Assembly: GCF_001439845.1 (NCBI RefSeq)
Contig: NZ_JYLO01000009.1
Span: 124,001-188,000, forward strand
From: Pseudomonas lactis
Lineage (GTDB): Bacteria; Pseudomonadota; Gammaproteobacteria; Pseudomonadales; Pseudomonadaceae
DNA length: 64,000 nt
Reading direction: 5' to 3'
In this document: positions 57,685 through 64,000 of the stretch, in pieces
Position numbering within the stretch: the first letter of the stretch is position 1
How the letters are laid out: each line of letters opens with the position of its first letter
Position numbers and translations under genes: made by a program
Notes under the pieces: generated by a model
Database searches by the model: none
Seen by the model: only the letters and a program-made list of their open reading frames with translations
Told to the model about the DNA's origin: nothing

Positions 57685-58845
57685 TTATTGCTCTTCTTTC
57701 ACTGGCGCGGTCGCCGGTGGTGGGCGCAGGCCGATTTCCGCCGACAGTTTGATCTCCTTGCCGTTGCGCATCACCAGGATCGCCACCTTGTCGGTCGGCT
57801 TGATCCGAGCCACCTGGTTCATCGACTTGCGGCCATCACCGGCCGGGGCGCCGTCGATGCTGAGGATCACATCGCCCAGTTGCAGGCCGGCCTTCTGCGC
57901 CGGGCCGTCGCGGAAGATCCCCGCTACCACGATGCCTGGACGCCCGGTCAGGCCGAATGATTCGGCCAGTTCCTTGGTCAAGGGCTGTACTTCAATGCCC
58001 AGCCAGCCGCGAATCACCTGGCCGTGCTCGATGATCGACTTCATCACTTCCATCGCCAGCTTCACCGGGATCGCAAACCCAATGCCCTGTGAACCGCCGG
58101 ACTTGGAAAAAATCGCGGTGTTGATGCCGGTCAGGTTGCCATTGGCGTCCACCAGCGCACCGCCGGAGTTGCCGGGGTTGATCGCCGCGTCGGTCTGGAT
58201 GAAATCTTCGTAGCTGTTAAGGCCCAGCTGGTTGCGCCCGGTGGCGCTGATGATGCCCATGGTCACCGTCTGGCCCACCCCGAACGGGTTGCCGATGGCC
58301 AGCGCCACATCGCCCACGCGCAAACCGTCGGAGCGGCCGAGGGTGATGGCCGGTAGGTTCTTCAGATCAATCTTGAGTACCGCCAGATCCGTTTCCGGGT
58401 CGCTGCCCACCACGCGGGCCAGGGTTTCGCGGCCGTCACGCAGGGCCACCACGATCTGGTCGGCGCCGGTGGTCACGTGGTTGTTGGTGAGGATGTAGCC
58501 CTCGGGGCTCATGATCACACCGGAGCCGAGGCTGGATTCCATGCGGCGCTGCTTGGGGCCGTTGTCACCGAAATAGCGGCGAAATTGCGGGTCTTCAAAC
58601 AACGGATGCGCGGGCTTGTTGATGACCTTGGTGGTGTACAGGTTGACCACCGCCGGCGCGGCAATGACCACGGCATCGGCATAGGTCACCGGGCCCTGCA
58701 CCACCGTGTTGGTCTGCGGCGCCTGTTGCAGGTTCACATCCAGTGTGGGCAGGCCCACCCACTGGGGATAACGCTGGATAATCAGCATCGCGATCAGCAC
58801 GCCAGCCAACAATGGCCATCCAAAAAAACGCAGTGCCTTGAGCAT
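57685..58845 (-). CDS. algW: Periplasmic serine protease AlgW (DegS family)
   Basis: A 386-residue HtrA-type protease anchored by an N-terminal helix (ALRFFGWPLLAGVLIAMLII). The triad is H123 (NNHVTTG), D153 (ETDLAVLKI) and S227 (NPGNSGGALVD); one PDZ domain follows (about 275-365). It senses misfolded outer-membrane proteins or MucE and starts cleavage of the anti-sigma factor MucA. The start ATG at 58845 is preceded by an in-frame TTG that was not used. Divergent from the Nif3-like gene. Confidence 0.95.
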   Translation of the reverse strand: MLKALRFFGWPLLAGVLIAMLIIQRYPQWVGLPTLDVNLQQAPQTNTVVQGPVTYADAVVIAAPAVVNLYTTKVINKPAHPLFEDPQFRRYFGDNGPKQRRMESSLGSGVIMSPEGYILTNNHVTTGADQIVVALRDGRETLARVVGSDPETDLAVLKIDLKNLPAITLGRSDGLRVGDVALAIGNPFGVGQTVTMGIISATGRNQLGLNSYEDFIQTDAAINPGNSGGALVDANGNLTGINTAIFSKSGGSQGIGFAIPVKLAMEVMKSIIEHGQVIRGWLGIEVQPLTKELAESFGLTGRPGIVVAGIFRDGPAQKAGLQLGDVILSIDGAPAGDGRKSMNQVARIKPTDKVAILVMRNGKEIKLSAEIGLRPPPATAPVKEEQ

Positions 58846-58946
58846 CAAGTAAGTCCTGACAGGTTGCAGGGGGCGCGAGAGCGCCCATAATGTCGCGCAT
58901 TATACGAGGCTGCGACGCCTGCGAACGGGATATTTAGGAGTCTTTT

Positions 58947-59705
58947 ATGGCCGTGCCCCTTACTACCCTCGTCGAGGAAGCCGACCGCTACCTCGGCAGC
59001 GCCAAAATTGCCGATTACTGCCCCAATGGCCTGCAGGTCGAGGGGCGGCCCCAAGTGATGCGCATCGTCAGCGGCGTGACCGCCAGCCAAGCGCTGCTGG
59101 ACGCCGCCGTCGAGGCCAAGGCCGACCTGGTGCTGGTGCACCACGGTTACTTCTGGAAGGGCGAAAACCCCTGCATCACCGGCATGAAGCAGCGCCGCCT
59201 CAAAACCCTGCTCAAGCATGACATCAGCCTGCTGGCCTACCACTTGCCCCTGGACCTGCACGCCGATGTCGGCAACAACGTGCAACTGGCTCGCCACTTG
59301 GACATCACCGTCGAAGGCCCGCTGGACCCTGGCAACCCCAAAGTCGTCGGCCTGGTCGGCTCCCTGGCCGAGCCCCTGTCACCCCGCGACTTCGCCCGCC
59401 GCGTGCAGGACGTGATGGGCCGCGAACCGCTGCTGATCGAAGGCAGCGAGATGATTCGCCGCGTCGGCTGGTGTACCGGTGGCGGCCAGGGCTATATCGA
59501 CCAGGCGATTGCCGCCGGTGTCGATTTGTACCTGAGCGGTGAAGCGTCCGAACAGACCTTCCACAGCGCCCGGGAAAACGACATCAGCTTCATCGCCGCC
59601 GGCCATCACGCTACCGAACGTTATGGCGTGCAGGCATTAGGCGACTACCTGGCGCGGCGCTTTGCCCTGGAGCACCTATTCATCGACTGCCCCAACCCGA
59701 TCTAA
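58947..59705 (+). CDS. Nif3-like dinuclear metal-center protein
   Basis: A 252-residue protein of the YbgI/Nif3 family. Metal-binding His/Asp/Glu are visible in LVLVHHGYFWKG, YHLPLDLH and AGHHATERYGVQALGDYL. It forms a hexameric toroid; the family is linked to GTP cyclohydrolase type and metal insertion functions, not settled. Always next to algW in pseudomonads. Confidence 0.92.
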   Translation: MAVPLTTLVEEADRYLGSAKIADYCPNGLQVEGRPQVMRIVSGVTASQALLDAAVEAKADLVLVHHGYFWKGENPCITGMKQRRLKTLLKHDISLLAYHLPLDLHADVGNNVQLARHLDITVEGPLDPGNPKVVGLVGSLAEPLSPRDFARRVQDVMGREPLLIEGSEMIRRVGWCTGGGQGYIDQAIAAGVDLYLSGEASEQTFHSARENDISFIAAGHHATERYGVQALGDYLARRFALEHLFIDCPNPI

Positions 59706-59740
59706 AGCACAGCACTGAACACTGTGGGAGCTGGCTTGCC

Positions 59741-59897
59741 TTAATGCCAGTCAGTTAAGCGTGCATCGCCCTCTGTAGGAGCGAGCTTGCTCGCGAAAAA
59801 CCGCAACGATAACGCGTGCTTCCTGAATGAACGCGGCGCCTATGAGTTTTTCGCGAGCAAGCTCGCTCCTACAAAAGCCTTAACTGACTGGCATTAT
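59741..59897. mobile_element. 157-bp inverted-repeat (MITE-like) element carrying a REPIN, with 8-bp target duplication
   Basis: Ends are TAATGCCAGTCAGTTAAG (59742-59759) and its exact complement (59879-59896), an 18-bp terminal inverted repeat. The element is flanked by GGCTTGCC at 59733-59740 and 59898-59905, a direct 8-bp duplication of the target REP sequence. Its centre is a full REPIN of the TGTAGGAGCG family (59774-59874). It has no transposase and would be moved by an IS with the same ends elsewhere in the genome. Confidence 0.75.
59774..59874. repeat. REPIN (TGTAGGAGCGAGCTTGCTCGCG family) inside the MITE-like element
   Basis: A full REPIN of the same family as 37148-37250 and 42729-42828, with the CAACGATAACGC and GGCGCC spacer motifs, occupying most of the inner part of the 157-bp inverted-repeat element. 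Confidence 0.9.
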
Positions 59898-60123
59898 GGC
59901 TTGCCTGCGATGGCATCACCTCGGTCAGCCTAAATGAGCACGGCGCCTGTATCGCAGGCAAGCCAGCTCCCACATTGGCCGAGTTGAGCGCCAAACTCGG
60001 CGGCATATTCATATATCGTTTCGGTCTAGCTGGTGCCCTAAATAGAAGAAGTCGCTGTGCTAGCATGCCTCGCTCGAACACGGCCCGCTGGCCGTCCATA
60101 AGATCGTTTTTCCGTGAGTAACC

Positions 60124-61041
60124 ATGGTCGACAAACTGACGCATCTGAAACAGCTGGAGGCGGAAAGCATCCACATCATCCGCGAGGTCGCCGCCGAGTT
60201 CGATAATCCGGTGATGCTCTACTCGATCGGTAAAGACTCCGCCGTGATGCTGCACCTGGCACGCAAGGCCTTCTTCCCAGGCAAGCTGCCGTTCCCGGTG
60301 ATGCACGTCGACACCCGCTGGAAATTCCAGGAAATGTACAAGTTCCGCGACAAGATGGTCGAGGAGCTGGGCCTGGACCTCATCACCCACATAAACCCCG
60401 ATGGCGTGGCGCAGAACATCAACCCGTTCACCCACGGCAGTGCCAAGCACACCGATATCATGAAGACCGAGGGCCTCAAGCAGGCGCTGGACAAGCATGG
60501 TTTCGACGCCGCATTCGGCGGTGCCCGTCGCGATGAAGAGAAATCCCGTGCCAAAGAACGCGTGTACTCGTTCCGCGACAGCAAACACCGCTGGGATCCA
60601 AAAAACCAACGCCCGGAGCTGTGGAACGTCTACAACGGCAATGTCAACAAGGGTGAGTCGATCCGCGTGTTCCCGCTGTCCAACTGGACCGAGCTGGACA
60701 TCTGGCAGTACATCTACCTTGAAGGCATCCCGATTGTGCCGCTGTATTTCGCCGCCGAGCGCGAGGTGATCGAGAAGAACGGCACGTTGATCATGATCGA
60801 CGACGACCGCATCCTCGAGCACCTGTCCGACGAAGACAAAGCCCGCATCGTCAAAAAGAAAGTACGTTTCCGCACCCTTGGCTGCTACCCGTTGACGGGG
60901 GCGGTGGAGTCCGAAGCCGAGACGCTGACGGACATCATTCAGGAAATGCTCCTGACGCGAACTTCCGAGCGCCAGGGCCGTGTCATCGACCACGATGGTG
61001 CCGGCTCGATGGAAGATAAAAAACGTCAAGGCTATTTCTAA
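60124..61041 (+). CDS. cysD: Sulfate adenylyltransferase subunit 2 (CysD)
   Basis: A 305-residue PP-loop ATP-sulfurylase subunit that adenylates sulfate to APS. The PP-loop SIGKDSAVMLHLARKAF is near residues 34-50; FGGARRDEEKSRAKERVYSFRD and WNVYNGNVNKGESIRVFPLSNWTELDIW are conserved. It works with the GTPase part of the next gene, 9 bases downstream. Confidence 0.96.
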   Translation: MVDKLTHLKQLEAESIHIIREVAAEFDNPVMLYSIGKDSAVMLHLARKAFFPGKLPFPVMHVDTRWKFQEMYKFRDKMVEELGLDLITHINPDGVAQNINPFTHGSAKHTDIMKTEGLKQALDKHGFDAAFGGARRDEEKSRAKERVYSFRDSKHRWDPKNQRPELWNVYNGNVNKGESIRVFPLSNWTELDIWQYIYLEGIPIVPLYFAAEREVIEKNGTLIMIDDDRILEHLSDEDKARIVKKKVRFRTLGCYPLTGAVESEAETLTDIIQEMLLTRTSERQGRVIDHDGAGSMEDKKRQGYF

Positions 61042-61050
61042 GGGGCTGTC

Positions 61051-62949
61051 ATGTCGCATCAATCTGATTTGATCAGCGAGGACATCCTCGCCTACCTGGG
61101 CCAGCACGAGCGCAAAGAGATGTTGCGCTTCCTGACCTGCGGCAACGTCGATGACGGCAAGAGCACCCTGATCGGGCGCCTGCTGCACGACTCCAAGATG
61201 ATCTACGAAGATCACCTGGAAGCCATTACCCGCGATTCGAAAAAATCCGGCACCACCGGTGACGATATCGACCTGGCGTTGCTGGTCGATGGCCTGCAGG
61301 CCGAGCGTGAGCAGGGCATCACCATTGATGTTGCCTACCGCTATTTCTCCACCGCCAAACGCAAATTCATCATCGCCGATACCCCCGGCCATGAACAGTA
61401 CACCCGCAACATGGCCACCGGTGCGTCCACCTGTGACCTGGCGATCATCCTGATCGACGCTCGCTACGGCGTGCAGACCCAGACCCGTCGTCACAGCTAC
61501 ATCGCCTCGTTGCTGGGCATCAAACACATCGTGGTGGCCATCAACAAGATGGACATCAACGGCTTTGACCAAAGCGTATTCGAGTCGATCAAGGCCGATT
61601 ACCTGAAGTTCGCCGAAGGTATCGCGTTCAAGCCGAGCACCCTGGCCTTCGTGCCGATGTCGGCGCTCAAGGGCGACAACGTGGTGAACAAGAGCGAGCG
61701 TTCGCCCTGGTACACCGGCCAGTCGCTGATGGAGATCTTGGAGACTGTCGAGATCGCCAATGATCGCAACTACACCGACCTGCGTTTCCCGGTGCAGTAC
61801 GTCAACCGCCCGAACCTGAACTTCCGTGGGTTTGCCGGCACCCTGGCGAGCGGCATCGTGCACAAGGGCGACGAAGTGGTTGTGTTGCCGTCGGGCAAGA
61901 GCAGCCGCGTCAAATCCATCGTCACCTTTGAAGGTGAGCTGGAACACGCAGGCCCAGGCCAGGCCGTGACCTTGACCATGGAAGATGAGATCGACATCTC
62001 CCGTGGCGACCTGCTGGTGCATGCCGACAACGTGCCGCAAGTGACCGACGCCTTCGACGCCATGCTGGTGTGGATGGCCGAAGAACCGATGCTGCCGGGC
62101 AAGAAATACGACATCAAACGCGCCACCAGCTACGTGCCGGGTTCCATCACCAGCATCGTGCACCGCGTGGACGTAAACACCCTGGCCGAAGGCCCGGCGA
62201 GTTCGCTGCAGCTCAACGAGATTGGCCGGGTCAAGGTCAGCCTGGACGCCGCCATCGCCCTGGACGGTTACGACAGCAACCGCACCACCGGCGCGTTTAT
62301 CGTGATCGACCGCTTGACCAACGGTACAGTGGCCGCGGGTATGATCATCGCACCGCCGGTGGGTCATGGCGGCGCAGCGCAGCACGGCAGCCTGGCGCAT
62401 GTTGCCACCGAAGAGCGCGCCCTGCGTTTCGGCCAGCAGCCGGCCACGGTGTTGTTCAGCGGCTTGTCGGGCGCTGGCAAGAGCACCCTGGCCTATGCGG
62501 TTGAGCGCAAGCTGTTCGACATGGGCCGTGCGGTGTTCGTACTGGATGGCCAGAACCTGCGCCACGACCTGAACAAAGGGTTGCCGCAGGACCGTGCCGG
62601 GCGTACCGAGAACTGGCGTCGTGCCGCTCATGTGGCGCGCCAGTTCAACGAAGCCGGCCTGCTGACCCTGGCGGCCTTCGTTGCCCCGGATGCCGAAGGC
62701 CGTGAACAGGCCAAGGCGCTGATTGGTGCGGACCGACTGCTGACCGTCTACGTGCAGGCATCGCCGTTGGTGTGCGCCGAGCGTGACCCGCAAGGGTTGT
62801 ACGCGGCCGGTGGGGATAACATCCCTGGCGAATCCTTCCCGTATGACGTGCCGTTGAATGCCGACCTGGTAATCGACACTCAGGCGTTGTCGCTGGAAGA
62901 CAGCGTCAAGCAAGTGCTGGAGCTGTTGCGTCAGCGCGGCGCGATCTAA
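61051..62949 (+). CDS. cysN: Bifunctional sulfate adenylyltransferase GTPase / APS kinase (CysNC)
   Basis: A 632-residue fusion. The N-terminal EF-Tu-like GTPase (to about 440) has GNVDDGKSTLIGRLLHDSK, DTPGHEQYTRNM and NKMD; it drives CysD. The C-terminal APS kinase (about 460-632) has the P-loop SGLSGAGKSTLAYAVERKL and DGQNLRHDLNKGLPQDRAGRTENWRRAAHVA, turning APS into PAPS. The fusion is normal in pseudomonads (also called NodQ). A strong terminator follows. Confidence 0.95.
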   Translation: MSHQSDLISEDILAYLGQHERKEMLRFLTCGNVDDGKSTLIGRLLHDSKMIYEDHLEAITRDSKKSGTTGDDIDLALLVDGLQAEREQGITIDVAYRYFSTAKRKFIIADTPGHEQYTRNMATGASTCDLAIILIDARYGVQTQTRRHSYIASLLGIKHIVVAINKMDINGFDQSVFESIKADYLKFAEGIAFKPSTLAFVPMSALKGDNVVNKSERSPWYTGQSLMEILETVEIANDRNYTDLRFPVQYVNRPNLNFRGFAGTLASGIVHKGDEVVVLPSGKSSRVKSIVTFEGELEHAGPGQAVTLTMEDEIDISRGDLLVHADNVPQVTDAFDAMLVWMAEEPMLPGKKYDIKRATSYVPGSITSIVHRVDVNTLAEGPASSLQLNEIGRVKVSLDAAIALDGYDSNRTTGAFIVIDRLTNGTVAAGMIIAPPVGHGGAAQHGSLAHVATEERALRFGQQPATVLFSGLSGAGKSTLAYAVERKLFDMGRAVFVLDGQNLRHDLNKGLPQDRAGRTENWRRAAHVARQFNEAGLLTLAAFVAPDAEGREQAKALIGADRLLTVYVQASPLVCAERDPQGLYAAGGDNIPGESFPYDVPLNADLVIDTQALSLEDSVKQVLELLRQRGAI

Positions 62950-62963
62950 ACCTCGCAGCCATC

Positions 62964-63001
62964 AAAAAGCCCGCCATCGATCACTCGGTGGCGGGCTTTT
63001 T
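62964..63001 (+). terminator. Rho-independent terminator of cysD-cysNC
   Basis: AAAAAGCCCGCCA / TGGCGGGCTTTTT with a central loop, 15 bases after the cysNC stop. The T run on the plus strand is clear; the A run on the other side could also end the acyltransferase transcript weakly. Confidence 0.9.
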
Positions 63002-63027
63002 ACATATTCTCAAATGTGAACTCGATC

Positions 63028-63118
63028 ACTGTGGGAGCTGGCTTGCCTGCGATGGCGGACTGTCAGTTTATTTATCCTTAGCTGATCCACCGCTATCGCA
63101 GGCAAGCCAGCTCCCACA
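63028..63118. repeat. REPIN (GTGGGAGCTGGCTTGCC family)
   Basis: Inverted REP copies ACTGTGGGAGCTGGCTTGCC and complement with a 35-base spacer, between the cysNC terminator and the acyltransferase stop. Confidence 0.9.
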
Positions 63119-63139
63119 TTAGCTTGCTTCCACATGTGA

Positions 63140-64000
63140 TCAGCGGCTGGCCGGAAAGTCTTTGTGAAGCTGCTCCAGCAATGCATCCTTGTCTTGCCAC
63201 AACTGGTTGATCCAGCCCTGGAACGCTAACCGATATTCCCCATCCTGCTCATAATTCTTGCCGATGAACTCAGCCGGGATCTGCACCTCTTCAAAGTGCA
63301 CCACCACGTCCTTCACATTGCCGCACAGCAGATCCCAATAGCCTGGGCGCCCGCCGGGGTAGTGGATGGTCACATTCACCAGTGATTTGAGCTGCTCGCC
63401 CATGGCATCCAGCACAAACGCAATACCGCCCGCCTTGGGTTTAAGCAGGTAGCGAAACGGTGACTGCTGCTGCGCATGCTTGCCCGGGGTAAAGCGTGTG
63501 CCTTCGGCAAAGTTGAAAATCCCCACGGGGTTGTCGCGAAACTTCGCACAGGTCTTGCGCGTGGTTTCCAGGTCTTTGCCTTTCTTCTCCGGGTGCTTCT
63601 CCAAATAAGCCTTGCTGTAGCGCTTCATGAAGGGAAAGCCCAGTGCCCACCACGCCAGGCCAATCACGGGTACCCAGATCAGCTCTTGCTTGAGGAAGAA
63701 CTTCAGCGGGCGAATGCGCCGATTGAGCACGTACTGCAACACCATGATGTCGACCCAGCTCTGATGGTTGCTGGTCACCAGGTACGAGTGCTGGTAGTCC
63801 AAGCCCTCAAGGCCAGTCAGGTGCCAGCGCGTACGGCGCACCAGGTTCATCCAGCCCTTGTTGTTGGTAACCCAGGCTTCATGGGTGTGGTTCATCAGCC
63901 ATTCGCTCAGGCGCTTGGCGAACGGCAGCGCCTTGAACAACGCCACGATAAACAGGAACGAACACAGCAGGATCGTGTTCAGCGCCAGCAACAGCGAAGC
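63140..64000 (-). CDS. PlsC-type acyltransferase, YihG-like (5' end cut by window)
   Basis: At least 286 residues are inside the window. An N-terminal membrane segment (LLALNTILLCSFLFIVALFK) is followed by the acyltransferase motifs NHQSWVDIMVL (NHxxxxD) and FNFAEGTRFTPGK (EGTR). It resembles E. coli YihG along its whole length (FLKQELIWVPVIGLAWWALGFPFMKRYSKAYLEKHPEKKGKDLETTRKTC). It probably acylates lysophosphatidic acid in the inner membrane. The frame is open up to base 64000, so the true start is probably beyond the window. Confidence 0.9.
   Translation of the reverse strand, partial: ASLLLALNTILLCSFLFIVALFKALPFAKRLSEWLMNHTHEAWVTNNKGWMNLVRRTRWHLTGLEGLDYQHSYLVTSNHQSWVDIMVLQYVLNRRIRPLKFFLKQELIWVPVIGLAWWALGFPFMKRYSKAYLEKHPEKKGKDLETTRKTCAKFRDNPVGIFNFAEGTRFTPGKHAQQQSPFRYLLKPKAGGIAFVLDAMGEQLKSLVNVTIHYPGGRPGYWDLLCGNVKDVVVHFEEVQIPAEFIGKNYEQDGEYRLAFQGWINQLWQDKDALLEQLHKDFPASR

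Larger units (their letters stand above)
59721..59976. repeat. REPIN (GTGGGAGCTGGCTTGCC family) interrupted by a second element
   Basis: The left REP reads GTGGGAGCTGGCTTGCC and then breaks; after the insert GGCTTGCC is repeated and the REP goes on TGCGATGGCATC. The right REP is complete (ATCGCAGGCAAGCCAGCTCC continuing CACAT). Removing 59741-59905 restores a normal REPIN. Confidence 0.85.
59706..60123. other. Intergenic region upstream of cysD: nested repeats and promoter region
   Basis: Of these 418 bases, 59721-59976 are a REPIN interrupted by an inverted-repeat element (see separate entries). The remaining 59977-60123 are the cysD control region: AT-rich patches (ATATTCATATATCG near 60005) and a possible TAGCAT -10 near 60062. 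CysB-type sulfate-starvation control is expected for this operon but no clear site can be called. Confidence 0.65.

Noticed and set aside
59869..62913. A 1014-codon open frame on the minus strand opposite cysD-cysNC
   Set aside because: It is the shadow of two well-recognised plus-strand genes, starts in a REPIN and shows His/Gly/Val-rich low-complexity composition typical of antisense frames in GC-rich DNA.
37148..63118. Repeated palindromic units that could suggest a CRISPR array
   Set aside because: The repeats are scattered REP/REPINs in intergenic regions, without regular unique spacers and without cas genes.

Overview
The window is a chromosomal segment of a fluorescent Pseudomonas, most likely of the P. 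fluorescens group. This rests on GC-rich coding, the gene blocks lolB-ispE-tRNA(Gln)-prs-rplY-pth-ychF, hemA-prfA-prmC-moeB-murI and algW-nif3-cysD-cysNC, abundant REP/REPIN repeats of two families, and a Hrp1/Rsp-type type III secretion system. Species cannot be fixed from sequence reading alone.

Layout. 1-3 kb: end of a metal-type two-component system, an OprD-family porin with a candidate small RNA behind it, and a small secreted DUF2790 protein. 3-11.5 kb: PAS chemoreceptor, flavin reductase, AraC regulator divergent from a LysE exporter, D-Ala-D-Ala ligase, a HigBA-type toxin-antitoxin pair, gamma-glutamyltransferase, a PhzF-family protein and tRNA-Met. 11.8-29.8 kb: an apparently intact type III secretion cluster. 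The sigma factor gene hrpL is divergent from hrpJ-hrcV-hrpQ-hrcN-hrpO-hrpP-hrcQ-hrcR-hrcS-hrcT-hrcU. Facing these are hrpF-hrpG-hrcC-hrpT-hrpV, the hrpA-like/hrpB/hrcJ/hrpD/hrpE operon, and a single sigma-54 activator of the HrpS/RspR kind. I could place a sigma-54 promoter before hrpL and Hrp boxes before hrpJ, hrpF and the hrpA-like gene, so the circuit activator -> hrpL -> three operons can be read directly. No harpin or effector gene is visible. 30-42 kb: housekeeping genes for translation, isoprenoids, PRPP, haem and peptidoglycan. 42-53 kb: a pagL-type lipid A deacylase, then a long minus-strand operon (rudS-like, MerR/LitR-like regulator, photolyase, NTF2-like, SDR, FAD oxidase, DUF1365, cfa, DUF2878) resembling the light-responsive photolyase/cfa clusters of other bacteria. 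It is preceded by four TGTACA boxes in two pairs with 18-bp spacing; a Trp-rich protein and a renalase-type oxidase lie next to it. 53-64 kb: SDR epimerase, ferrochelatase, a Fur-box-preceded siderophore receptor, AlgW protease, Nif3-like protein, sulfate activation (cysD, cysNC), and an acyltransferase cut by the window end.

The most notable points are: the complete T3SS with its promoters; a 13-codon ORF with a G7 run between hrcV and hrpQ that one extra G would fuse in frame to hrpQ; a 60-residue pilin candidate in the hrpA position; the light-type operon with its TGTACA boxes; and a 157-bp inverted-repeat element carrying a REPIN that has inserted into another REPIN with an 8-bp target duplication.
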